64,000 bases of DNA. It comes from Deroplatys truncata. Its lineage: Eukaryota > Arthropoda > Insecta > Mantodea > Mantidae. Positions 1 to 10,269 of this stretch are shown piece after piece. Both the position numbers and the translations under genes were made by a program. The DNA lies in assembly GCA_030765065.1 (NCBI GenBank), contig CM060987.1, positions 73,232,557 to 73,296,556 on the forward strand, in the 5' to 3' direction. Below the pieces are notes generated by a model that worked only from the letters and a program-made list of their open reading frames with translations, had not been told where the DNA came from and did no database searches. Each line of letters begins with the position of its first letter. Position 1 is the stretch's first letter.

Positions 1-774
1 TGCTCTCAAAACAACTGAGAGAGCAAGTTTAGGGGGCCATGAGAATAATTGAGATCGCAGAGTGATTTAGTTCACTTCCCGGCTCCAGTCACGTTCTTCC
101 ACTTGAAGCTTTCCATTTTCCCAACAACATTCCAATTAGTTCACCGCCAGGGTGCAGCTGTGCAGTAAGCGTCGCGACATCTAGTGCCACTAATGTCCAT
201 TAGGCATTTTTCGCAATAACTTGAAATAGGTTAGTGCAGCTGTGTGTTGTTATTGCCAAGTTGTGAGTTTTCTCTTCAGTTATTAATGAGATAGTCCTCG
301 ATGGCGCGTTTCCTCTCAGCTGAGTTAAAATCTGAAGCGATCAGAGCCAAGCTGTGGTTTACCAAGAAATAACAACGAGATTTAACAGCCTTGCAATCTA
401 ACTTACACACTTATACCATTACAGATTTTAGAGAGTAAGAACTTAGCAAGCTTCTAAGGTATCAGCAGAAGTTGTATTACATTTAATTTTCTCAAATATG
501 TTTGCACACTCTTTGATTATCCGTATTTTCGATATTTATTACATTGTTAACTAAACACATAGCATATAGGAAAACTATCATCCACTGATTACCGTGAAGA
601 TGAGGGTAAAACAGTAAATATATGGATAGAAATTAATCCTGTAGCTTGCAGCTGTATTTACAGCAAAATGAAGAAGCAGCCAATAAGGAAGGCATCGGTG
701 AAGTTAAGGGTGAAATTTTGTAATGATATTTTTTGTAAGTATAAAAAGGATACAGTAGGCTTAGATTTATAAAA
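1..774. other. Gap, no gene seen
   Basis: AT-rich sequence with frequent stops in all frames. A short stretch near 692-722 is similar to one near 1637-1672, on the far side of the R1 copy at 775-1395. I see nothing else. Confidence 0.5.
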
Positions 775-1395
775 AGTGAATCGCTATGGTTTTGAAATCC
801 CATGTTCCTTGCTTGACGACGAGAAAAAGCGAATAGCGACTTACCATTCGATAAATATATGAGTATTTATTTCAAAATTCAAACCACAAACACATTGCAT
901 TTTTGCGTAAATGATGTGCTTTAACGAGGTCTATGTTTTTTGTGTGTTAAGATTTTGCCTATCTCTCACGGTTTACCAATTATACGAATCCCATTCAGAA
1001 TGAAGAGGACCTTGCAGGTTGTTTCCCGAAACTTAATATATATATATATATATTATTTGTCATCTTAAATATATTATATTTTAATCTAAATCATTAGCCA
1101 TTTTTGAGAAAATGAAAAATAACAAAATGTTTCCCATAGTTTAGGGTGGGGATTTTCTTGAAAATCTTCGTGTCGCATCCTTAGAAAATGTAAACTCTTA
1201 AAACCCGAAGTTTGTGTTTAAACCTCTTTTTATTTTTTGAATTATGCAGTTCACACGCATACCCTACTTCCAAAGATAGCTAACTAAAATGCTTTTTTAT
1301 TAATCGCAGAACACATATTTTCTGTAAAATCTCGATATCAATGTTTGGGAGGATGCAATACTTTCTCTCCTTAATATAGTTAACTAGGAAAGAAA
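775..1395 (-). repeat. R1 dispersed repeat, diverged copy
   Basis: This segment matches other R1 copies on the reverse strand. It contains the 'frame around TTTACCAATTATACGAAT', the 'TTTTGAGAAAATGAAAAATA' block, the 'GATTTTCTTGAAAATCTTCG' block and a TACTTTCTC-type end near 1362. An internal TA microsatellite at about 1037-1055 is specific to this copy. It belongs to the subfamily carrying a 'CCATGTTCCTTGC' block. No coding capacity is seen. Confidence 0.7.
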
Positions 1396-2504
1396 TTCAA
1401 AATGAAAGAAATCGGAAATTATTTCGTGATTAAAACCAGCTTTGAAGCTCATACCTTCATAAAATCAACTGTGTTTTCCGCAAAGGAAAGCAGTTTTTAG
1501 ATTGGCACACTACTTTAGGGAGCTTTTGAAAATACTAATCAATTTTCTCACATTTCTGCATTTTCATGTTTTTCGTATAAGTAGAAATCAAGCTTACTGT
1601 AACTGAGAGATATATAGAGTAGGTAACTTAAGGGGATGTATCGGTGAAATTAAGAGATAAAAATTGTACAAAATCCAAATTATTTGTATTAAAATCAAGT
1701 TTGAATCTCGTACATTTATAAGTTCATTTCTATTCTTACAGAAGTTTTAAAACATATAATTTCCATAATAACTGTTCTTACTTCTATAAATTTTCATGTT
1801 TTTAATCTGTAAAACGTAACGCATGATGCAATTTTCAACCAACCAAACTTAAAAATTCGCCTATATTGAATACAAAGTCGACAAACATTGTGAAGTGTGA
1901 CGTTACAGTTCGAACTTCGTTATATCTCGATATATAAATTTAAACTTAAAACATATGAAAAACATTGTAATTAAAGAAGAACAATTAATAGAAAACAAAT
2001 TATTGTCTCAATGGAAAAATGCGTACTATATTTTTGTAACCAGGTATTTTAATTTTGAAGGTACCCTTGCAGCCTGATGTGTGCCTTGTGCATAGGTTTT
2101 GTTTTGAATGTAACAATAAGCTAGAAACTAAATGCACAAAAAGTTTAGTCTAAAAAATAACACACGAGAGCTTCAAATCTGGCCTGTGCAATTATGTGCT
2201 CATTCTTTGTATTTCAACAAAATGTCAACGAAGTAGCTTCAAAATTTATATAATTTACAATTGTTGTACTTGCTTCCCAATGTACTTATAGGCGAGCTTC
2301 ATCAAGTAAACCGACCTAGAAATATCTTGAAAGCAGCTACACACTTGTAAGACGATGACAGAAGTGTCTGTGCTCCACATTGTAGGAACCAGCAACACAA
2401 GGTGTAAACACAGCATTGTTCCACACCTGCTAGCGAGACATCTGAATGCTCAGACGTTTTTTATGAAAAATCTGTCCGTGGTGCTAGAGAAAGTCCCTGT
2501 TTTC
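1396..2504. other. Gap with diverged direct repeats
   Basis: Two segments, about 1415-1580 and 1677-1815, look like diverged direct repeats. Both share 'AAATTATTT', a following 'TTAAAA(C/T)CA' block and 'TTTTCATGTTTTT'. No gene is recognised. Confidence 0.35.
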
Positions 2505-2509
2505 TGTAG

Positions 2510-2650
2510 GGCGAAGTCAACCAAGCGAGATAGTTCCACGGTAATCTCTGTGGCCTACATTCGGGTTCGATTCCCGGCAACCTCCCACTGATCCATGGGT
2601 TTTTTCGGCGGTTTTCCCATGTCGTCAGGCGAATGCTGGAGTGTTTTTTT
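2510..2650 (+). repeat. tRNA-headed SINE-like sequence (S2-like)
   Basis: A pol III B-box-like string GGGTTCGATTCCCGGC lies near 2560, preceded by a degenerate A-box region. It is followed by a T-rich/GGTTTTCCC post-tRNA segment. The same layout occurs at 3061, 23840 and, on the minus strand, near 44930. The cloverleaf is not intact, so this is a SINE head, not a tRNA gene. The downstream GC-richer body (to about 3060) may belong to it, but its end is unclear. Confidence 0.5.
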
Positions 2651-3060
2651 TCATCCCCAAATTTTCTATCCCTCCATTTCGTTCCATTTGTCGTTTCATT
2701 CGTCCTTTACCCGTTTGGTCTACTTCAGGGTTGGAAGTATCAGCGACGGTGTTTCGGTGCAGCGTGGCAGGAAAAAGAATGCTCTCTGTGAATTTTCTCC
2801 GTCCCTCGGCCTTCGGCTGGTTGCCAGGGTATAAGAACGCCTCTTGGGAACGTGGAACCTTGTGTGGGGAGGGGGCCAGGGCGTCTACAACTGGAAACTG
2901 CAGGGACCCTGTCATTACTGTGTCGTTACTCCTGGTTCCGGCTACCCGGTGTCTCGCTTCACCTCATCCCTTCCAGGGGTGCCCCCCCATGGGCCGTTGC
3001 TACAATATCCTGATTCCTGGATCGGTGCCGGATCCTCTCCGCTTCACAATCCAATGTGAT

Positions 3061-3175
3061 ATGATAACCGAGCGAGATGGGAGCGCGATAACCTAAGGCT
3101 CACATTTGGGAAGTCAGTTCTCGTGGACTGCAAACTCTGACCTTGGTTTTTTCGTGTTTTTTCCCGGACTCGTAA
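3061..3175 (+). repeat. tRNA-headed SINE-like sequence (S2-like)
   Basis: The sequence begins ACCGAGCGAGATGGGAGCG, which resembles the opening of tRNA-derived SINEs. It continues through a degraded B-box (AGTTCTCGTGGACTG region) into TTGGTTTTTTCGTG and TTTTTTCCCGG. The pairing with the similar element about 550 bp upstream is notable. No target duplication was found. Confidence 0.45.
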
Positions 3176-3656
3176 GACAAATGCTTGTATGGTGTCTCTT
3201 CTACCACGATATCCTTTCCCTCATTCTTCTTTAAGTTTGTTTTCTTTTAATGTTTGAAGTGAGCTTCCAGGTTTCGTATTAAGATTTGAATACTGTGGTG
3301 CACAAATGGTGGGTATGCGTGCTCCAAGGAAAGTATTTCCGCGGCTAAAATTATTAAAAAGCAATTTTCCAATCTTAATATGAGTAATTCATGTGATAAA
3401 TAATAATATTTAAACTTAGTATAGTCGTCAACAAATAATCAATAATAATTATAAACATTAGTGACACAAAAGTCATTTCGAATTAATCATGTACCAAACC
3501 AAAGGGCTGCCTGGTTGTACGATTTGCTGATTGCTCTCTCTAGGTGTCTCCAGAATTGATCCGGATCTTCTAGCTAAGAAATCCTGCGCGTCTCTATGGC
3601 CTGTAGCTTCCTACAATTTCTTTGCTTCATCCATTTCTCCTGAGGAGTGGTAGCTA
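3176..3656. other. Gap, no gene seen
   Basis: AT-rich sequence. I see no conserved motif or long open frame. Confidence 0.45.
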
Positions 3657-3721
3657 CAATAGATATATGTAGGTCGCGTTGAGGGGGATGTCCCTCTGCG
3701 TTGCACGACCTATATCTATTG
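3657..3721. other. Imperfect hairpin / inverted repeat
   Basis: CAATAGATATA at 3657 is complementary to TATATCTATTG ending at 3721. GGTCG/CGACC and GAGGG/CCCTC pairs lie closer to the centre, with small bulges. It is a discrete stem-loop candidate in otherwise featureless DNA. Its function is unknown. Confidence 0.5.
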
Positions 3722-5748
3722 GCACCACTTGGCGGTGTATCACCCGATATCTTTCTTGACCCGCAAGAAGATAAGTAGCAACACACAGGAAAATGAAGAG
3801 GGGTACACTCTAGCCCCCGGAGTTCCTCAGATCTGAATATTTTACAGCAATGTCGTTAATTGGATCCTCAGGCTGTCCAAGGACAAGAAAAGCAAGTTTC
3901 CGGGACGATCCAGGGAGGCAATGTCGTCTTATGGATGCTGAAGATTTTAAACAGCAGCCCAGTAATTCATTGCTGTATGTGTCATGCAGTATTAAAATAA
4001 TGGTACAGTATTCACAAATAAAATGACCAGTACCTGGATGTCCGAGTTTGCTCGATGATATTGATTTGCAAAACTTCCAGAGTTTCCAAGCTCTATTTTT
4101 CTCCATTAGTTAATGAAAATAATTAGATGTCAAGAGCTGGCATATGTAAACCTACTTCTACTATTTCAAAATTGACCTCGGAATAGCGTAGACGATTCGT
4201 TTTAATGTGTTATGCATAGGAATTTTAAATAAGTTATAAAAAAGTTTGGGTACAACTATGTTTCTGTATTTGAAACATATATATCAATTCAAGACCATTA
4301 CTGATTTCTATTTTAAACAGATTAAGCAATTCTGCGCATGATAACTCAAAGTTTTTTTCAGGATCCCACTACACAAAGTACTGTTAACGAACTGAGTCAA
4401 AATAATTCTTTGGAGCACCAAAATCGAATGAAATAGTTGTATAAACCTTCATTTAGAGATCCTGTGTATGGAAAATACATTGTGTATAATCGGTAACGCC
4501 ATGATTTAGCAGTTTATAACTGCTCAAGAGGCATTTCATTTTAAACGAATCAGAAACTTGTACTGTTTTCTCTGTTTGTTCGCCTAAAACCTCATATGTA
4601 TTTCTAGCAGTAAGCTAGCAACCTACTGTGTCCGCTGCATAGCTAAACCAACGAATATACCCATGCTTTAAGGTTCTTTGGGGGAGTGGGAAGAACTTCA
4701 GAATTTCCTCAGAGGATCAATTACGTTCTGCACGGCGTTGGGCGATTACTCATTTCATTGTGGATTAGCAACTGAAACTGCATTGGCAGCAACAGTATCT
4801 CCTATAGGACACAGCAGTTGGTCTGAGCATTCATGCCTTGGTTTGTCGTATTAGTTCTATAAAATGCATTTGCTGTTCATAGATGAGCCAAGTCTTTGCG
4901 GCAATTGGATACAAAATATTGTGACCGCACGCGCGAAGCAACTTTCGGGCCTCCAGTACGTACCTCTCGGCCCGGCACTGGGTGGGGCCCTTCGACCAGC
5001 CATCGGGAATAAGGCTAGCGCGGAACTATAGCTAGTGTGGAACAATAGCCATTTTGTGCCGCTTACCTGTTCGAGTACATACATTTTGGCATGTTCTAGT
5101 AGCTTCTCTTTCTAGAACCTTCCTTTTTGTTGTGAGGCCTGTGTAAGAAGGCTGCTCTTGAATGGAGGGAAGTTCAGTCAGTTAAGAAGTTACGAAGTGA
5201 AAAGTGGACAGTGAGAGTGGACAGTGCCGGTGCAGTATTGTGATTTGATTTGTCGAATCAGTGGTGTTGTGTTCCGATTGTGTGTCAAAAGTGGCTCAAG
5301 TGTAACATTTGTGCTACTTTGAATGTTTTCAGTGATAAAGTGTGTTTCGCAGTAGCCGGTGTACTCATTTCTTACAATAGTCTGTAAATAAGTCTATGAA
5401 TCGCAGTCTGCTAAGACCACAACACAGAATTGCACAGGTACAACAATATGACGTGCATTCTCGTAATAAATTAATGCCTAAGTATCTTATTCAATCTTTA
5501 ACAACCATAGATATGGCCTTTTTGGTTCTTGGCGCTAGATCGTATACACACGTAGATCATTAATACTCGTAGTTAAGGACAAAACAATATTCCGTAGATT
5601 ATCTTTTCTAAGATTACACTGCACACTGAAGTAATTAAGAACTTATAAAACCATTATTAAATAGTTTTAATGCAAAATAAATTCATTAAGTGTATATTTC
5701 TTTCTATGCTTATTATTATTATTATTATTGTTATTACTTGTTATTTCT
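3722..5748. other. Gap, no recognised gene
   Basis: Two short minus-strand open frames (3574-3786 and 3810-4106, 70 and 98 codons) match no family I recognise and may be chance. A G/T-rich stretch at about 5160-5350 looks like untranslated leader or LTR-type sequence, but nothing supports a specific call. Confidence 0.35.
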
Positions 5749-6545
5749 ACTTTCTCTACCACGTACGTAGTAGGAAGGTATTGCATTCCACCCAAAAATT
5801 GGATACCGAGGTTTCACCGGAAATACATATTTTGAGGATCCTGAATCCAAAAAGAGTATTTTTAGGAAAAAGGTCCGTGTATGTGTCTGTCTGTGGGTTT
5901 GCGAACACCATAACTTAAAAACGAAAAGTTTGGAAAATGCTAAAATTGATATTTTGGTTCAGTAACCAAAGATTGGATACCAAGACTTTGAAGAAAATCT
6001 CCCCACCCCAAGCTACCCTCTATATGGAGCATTTTTAGAACTTTTTTTAAATATGTCTCTTAACGATTTTGATTAAAATACTACATATTAAGGATATTTA
6101 CATGGCAAATAAAATGTATCTATTGGATTTTCTGGAAATAGCCTGTAAAGTCGTCCTCATTCGTAAGGAATTTTGTGTAATCTTGATTAACTGATAAACG
6201 TTAAGCGATAGACGAAAACGTAATACACAAAATATGTAGATCTCTTTAAAACCCACAGCTTATTTCAATTAGTTTTGTGGCATAAGCCATTTCTGAAATA
6301 TCTGTTATTAATGGTTCGAATTGTTCATTTCTTGGTCACTCTCTTAAAAGCCCTGTTAACATTCAATTTTCTCGCGATTGCATGGAAACAGTATGGGATT
6401 TTATGCCCAGCATGTAGCGTCCAGTTCTTAACTATTTGACTGTCGCTGTTCTCCGCATCTATAACGAAATGTATAATCTAGCTATTTCTGCAAAGGTTTA
6501 TTTGGACTAAAATGCAGTAGATAGGAAAATAAGCTTTAGAAGAAT
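5749..6545 (+). repeat. R1 dispersed repeat, subfamily ii
   Basis: It starts at TACTTTCTCTACCACGTACG. It then runs through 'TTTCACCGGAAATACAT', a GT-rich tract, 'CATAACTTAAAAACGAAAAG' and 'TTGAAGAAAATCTCCCCACC'. Towards its end it carries 'GCATGGAAACAGTATG', a block shared only with the copies at 43643 and 45341. The final GTAGAGAAAGTCATGTGA end is missing or eroded. Confidence 0.75.
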
Positions 6546-6733
6546 CAGGTTATTATTACTATACGCCATCTTTAAGGTCATCTAAGCGACTTGATTTTGC
6601 TGATATGCAATGCCTTCCAGTTAAAATATTTCTTTAAAAGTCTGTGAAAAATCAGTTTTCCTATAGATGAGACATCCAGGTCGACTTCTGGTCCTCTAAA
6701 ATCCCTATGAGTGAATCTCTTCAAACTCCATCC

Positions 6734-6737
<4 letters not shown>

Positions 6738-6777
<40 letters not shown>
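6738..6777. repeat. TA microsatellite
   Basis: An uninterrupted run of TA dinucleotides directly abuts the left end of the MITE at 6778. More TA-rich sequence follows the right end of that MITE. Confidence 0.9.
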
Positions 6778-6778
<1 letters not shown>

Positions 6779-6999
6779 AGGGTGGGACCATTTAAGTTGA
6801 GACTGCACAATATCTTCAAAACTAAGCGTTGTATAAAGAAATGTCTTTAATAAAACTTGCTTAATATTATTGGGGAACGTAAATGCCATTAATCTGTTTT
6901 GTTTGGAGGATGTTATGATGGTCAATATATCATTATATATCGGAACCTACAATTAGGAGCAATTTAAATGGCCCTACTCAACTTAAATGATCCACCCTG
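6778..6999. mobile_element. MITE with ~25-bp TIRs, Tc1/mariner type
   Basis: The left end TAGGGTGGGACCATTTAAGT and the reverse complement of the right end CAGGGTGGATCATTTAAGTT are near-identical, and both continue into TGAG. A TA lies immediately outside each end (6776-6777 and 7000-7001), as expected of Tc1/mariner target duplication. At 222 bp it has no room for a transposase. A truncated relative lies at about 58962-59110. Confidence 0.8.
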
Positions 7000-7001
7000 T
7001 A

Positions 7002-7889
7002 TATACGTATATATACAAAATTAAGCCTGTAATAGTATACGATTAAGTCTCTTTAATTTATTGCAGCTACATATTCCATTTGACTCAACAAACTTGTTGA
7101 CATGTAATCTCGGTTTTATGTTCCATCACTTTTGCTTTAATCCTTTAAATTAATTCGTATGATGCTCTCTATGCTACAGCTTTGATACTGAACAGTATTT
7201 GTCTACGTTATGTATAATTCAGCTCACTAAAATCCATAAAACGTTCTAATTATTCACTCAAATCGTAATGTATAAATATCATACAAAAGTTTAATATAAC
7301 GGTTTCATCCAGCGCGTCGTACATAATTGAGCAACACATGCGTCATTTTTGGCGAATTTAAATTAAATTTCGAGTTTTTAGATAATATATATATATTGAT
7401 ATACATCATCAGATATACATTAACTATTTAAGCGCTTGTTTCTAAGTACTGCAAAAAGAGGGAAGCAAGAAAGTGGAAAAGCCAAAGTAAGGCTGTTCTT
7501 TAATTTCTTTAAAAAGGGAAACTAATCGAATGAGTTATAATAAGTAAAAAATAATTACTGTCACCATTCACATAGATGTCTTATTTCCAGAAATTAGCAG
7601 GTTTAGAGCATTCAGATTTTGCAGCAGGTAACATAGAATATTCTTCATTATGGTTCGCATGCCATTAGACTGCAGACAACAGAAAAAAAAAACATACTTA
7701 TAACAGACAAAAGCATTATCGGCACATAATAACTACGTGAACATCAGTTAGAAGCTTTCTAACTTTCCGTTAGCTGAATGTGCGATGTGGTCATTGTAAA
7801 TTCATGGCTACTGGGACAGGTTCAACTCTTGCATTAGTTAGCTCTTTCGTTTCAGATAATATATATATTGTGTGTATGTGTGTGTGTGA
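7002..7889. other. Gap, no gene seen
   Basis: AT-rich sequence with a short GT run near 7868-7890. I see no other structure. Confidence 0.4.
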
Positions 7890-8235
7890 GAGATATTCCA
7901 TGACTTTCTTTAACCACTCCCCTGCAAACTATTCTTACAAAACCTTGTTCGTCTATCTACTTCATGTAAACCGTTTGCAGAAAAGTTTTAATTACCATTT
8001 CGAAGTAGGTTTAAGATAGTACAGTACGCTGAAGCAATACTCGAATCCTTTAAAGGGGGTTCGCTATGTGATGGCTTTGAAATTCCATGTTCCTTGCATG
8101 ATAAAGAGAGAAAAATAAATAGCGACTTACCACTTGAAAAACTTGAAAATTGAAAACACTATCAACAAATATCTCGGCTACAAGAAATTATATTTCTAAG
8201 AGCCGGTTCTAGAATATCTTAGTAAGCTTGCCTAT
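7890..8235 (-). repeat. R1 dispersed repeat, partial diverged copy
   Basis: Reverse-strand R1 end-like sequence 'CATGACTTTCTT' is followed by the 'CTATCTACTTCATGTAAACC' block. Next come the 'GCTATGTGATGGCTTTGAAA' and 'CCATGTTCCTTGCATGA' blocks. The distal half of the repeat is absent. Confidence 0.6.
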
Positions 8236-8627
8236 AGTCATTTTCCAAATAAACTTTTCTGGCCGATAAGCAACGCTTTCGTTATTCAAACACACGGTTT
8301 TCTCTGGAATAGCAACCTTATAGGATTTTCTGTGATGTGCTAAGTTTGCCTTTCTGAATTTAACGGAAACGCTACCATTAGGGAATTCCTAAACTAGAAA
8401 ACAAACGAGAATTACCGTGCGAAGCAGACATCAAACAAAATGAAAGTTAGTGCTTATCACGTAGTATCTTTTGCCATCGTTTTAGAATAAATCTAAAATG
8501 ATGAAGCGAAGCAGGGCTCAAAACTTCAGTCACGAAGACTGCGATAGACTAAACGTCGTAGAAAAATTTAAAATTCCACGAAAATAAAAAGTCTGACGTG
8601 GTAACTAGGAGGGGAAAAATTATGATG
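8236..8627. other. Gap, no gene seen
   Basis: AT-rich sequence with no recognised feature. Confidence 0.4.
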
Positions 8628-8834
8628 TGTTACACTCACATGACTTTCTCCACTCTTGTACAAACTGTTTTTACAAACGCTTATTCTCCATATGCTTATG
8701 TTAATCGAGATATCGAGATGTTAATCTTATTGCTAATTTTCTTGTTGATGCAAGGGGAATTGATAGGCTTTAAGCGATAGTTGAATATTTTAAGAGCTGG
8801 TTGCTATGTGGAGTATTATATTCTCTTTGCATTA
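8628..8834 (-). repeat. R1 repeat, left part of copy split by the LTR element
   Basis: It begins TATGATGTGTTACACTCACA and runs to the ATTA at 8831-8834. The remainder of this copy resumes at 17309. The uninterrupted equivalents at 50358 and 38898 show that the two halves are adjacent in an unbroken copy. Confidence 0.85.
8831..8834. repeat. Target-site duplication, left (ATTA)
   Basis: ATTA precedes the 5' LTR and is repeated at 17309-17312 after the 3' LTR. The intact site reads GCATGTCC in the related R1 copy at 50.5 kb, consistent with a 4-bp duplication. Confidence 0.85.
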
Positions 8835-9364
8835 TGAAACGGCGACTCTAGGCCGAGCCCGAGAACTGTAATTATAGATAATTTATTAATTAACTTTTAT
8901 TGATATTAAATCGTACTATGTAAATATCTTTTTCTCATACTGCTTGTATATTTTAAGAAGGGTGATTTAACGTTATGTATCTATCTAGGTTACTAATACT
9001 AGTAGAGTTATAAATGGTTTAATGTAAATAATTTAAACGCTATGTTAAAATACTGTCCACGACGAAATGTTTTAGCTACAGGAATAGTGCTTTCGAAGGC
9101 AGAAAACCTAGTTTTATTACCTCTCTTCGGTCGCAGTGCCATTATTCCTACAGCGAGGGTGTAGCGCCTTTGTCCCTTTATTTGATAATTCGCCGTGACC
9201 AAGTGAGCGAGACAGATAGCCTAACGGTAAATGTAGGAAAAGCCGCGATTTATATTAAACTTGGACCAATGAGATCTCTAGAAGTTTATTCGAAATAGTT
9301 AGACGCGTCGAGTCGCGCTAAAAATGGACCAATAGGAAAGGAAGCAGTCCCAGAAGCCTGCGAC

Positions 9365-9371
9365 TATAAAT
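9365..9371 (+). promoter_or_regulatory. LTR TATA box
   Basis: TATAAAT lies in the U3 part of the LTR, 51-105 bp downstream of two CCAAT-like motifs. The identical copy in the 3' LTR is at 16695-16701. It would drive the genomic transcript of the element. Confidence 0.7.
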
Positions 9372-9734
9372 GGATCTGTTTGGGCAAATTCGGGACAGTT
9401 TGTCGGCAGTTGGTCATGGAATTTTAGCATTGCAGTGAGGCAGTTTGTAGACAGTTTTTGTCAGGCAGTTTGTCATGGAGTTTTAGCATTGCAGTTGGGT
9501 AGTTTATGAGACAGTTTTCGTAATGTGTGGTCAGGGAGAGATGCTGCAGGATGTGTGAGATATCGCGCCAAAACAGGGAATCAAGATAGTTTTAGAAACA
9601 CACCTAAGATCCGCTACTCGTAAAGAGATAATAAGCATATTTAAACTTCGTGTCATATCCGCGCCGTAGTTTAACAGCGGTGGACAATATTTTACAGCGG
9701 CAATACCAGTTTTGTATACTACGAGTGTTAACTA

Positions 9735-9740
9735 AATAAA
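9735..9740 (+). terminator. LTR polyadenylation signal
   Basis: AATAAA lies about 370 bp after the TATA box, in the R/U5 side of the LTR. The functional counterpart in the 3' LTR is at 17065-17070. The call rests on motif and position only. Confidence 0.55.
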
Positions 9741-9972
9741 AAGAAACGGCAGTGTCATCTTTTCATAAACAAAGCACGTCTATGTCTTCCTATTTCACCA
9801 CCCGAGATCTACGTTTTCCTTTACCGAGGATAAGTCCATGCTCCTATATAGTTTAAAGAAAACTACTGCAGGATAAAAGTGAAGAGAACCAACACACGGT
9901 GAACTTCTGGAACCAACGGGACAAACATCAAGGTAAGCCTAACAACCGGATGAGGAGGTGATCGCCGCAAAC

Positions 9973-9996
9973 TGGCGCCATAACGTGGAGCTCGAA
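9973..9996 (+). promoter_or_regulatory. Primer binding site, tRNA-Lys type
   Basis: TGGCGCC begins 3 nt after the LTR end. It continues with AACGTGG and GCTCGAA blocks, which resemble the complement of the 3' end of a metazoan tRNA-Lys (TGGCGCCCAACGTGGGGCTC). There is one extra base and two mismatches. The site would prime minus-strand DNA synthesis. Confidence 0.75.
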
Positions 9997-10269
9997 GGGA
10001 AGACCAGCTCGAAGCTCAAACGGAGGACTAGGAAACAACGAATAGAGGAAGAATCTTCAGAGGAAAGGGGCACAGCAGAACATAATTACAACGCGAACTT
10101 CTAGTCTACCTACGTGGGACAACAAAACAGCTGAGAGCATCGCTTCTAGAAATTCACCAGGATTCGAACCCGGGACGCATCAATTAACATAGGAGAAAGT
10201 ACAGGTTAGAACATTTATACAAAAACAAACAAAAAGGCATGCAGAGTAGTGATTCAGTTTTGTGAACAC
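9997..10269 (+). other. Retrotransposon 5' leader
   Basis: Untranslated leader between the primer site and gag. It contains a tRNA T-arm-like sequence in antisense at 10153-10178 (GATTCGAACCCGGGACGC). An ATG at 10239 opens only a nine-codon-scale frame that stops at TGA before gag. Confidence 0.6.

Larger units (their letters stand above)
8835..9969 (+). repeat. 5' LTR (1135 bp)
   Basis: It starts TGAAACGGC and ends GATCGCCGCA. It contains a TATA box at 9365-9371 (TATAAAT), CCAAT-type strings upstream (GGACCAATGAG, GGACCAATAGG), and an AATAAA at 9735-9740. An internal duplication with 59-bp spacing repeats GTCATGGAxTTTTAGCATTG at 9413 and 9472. U3, R and U5 boundaries are inferred only. Confidence 0.95.
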
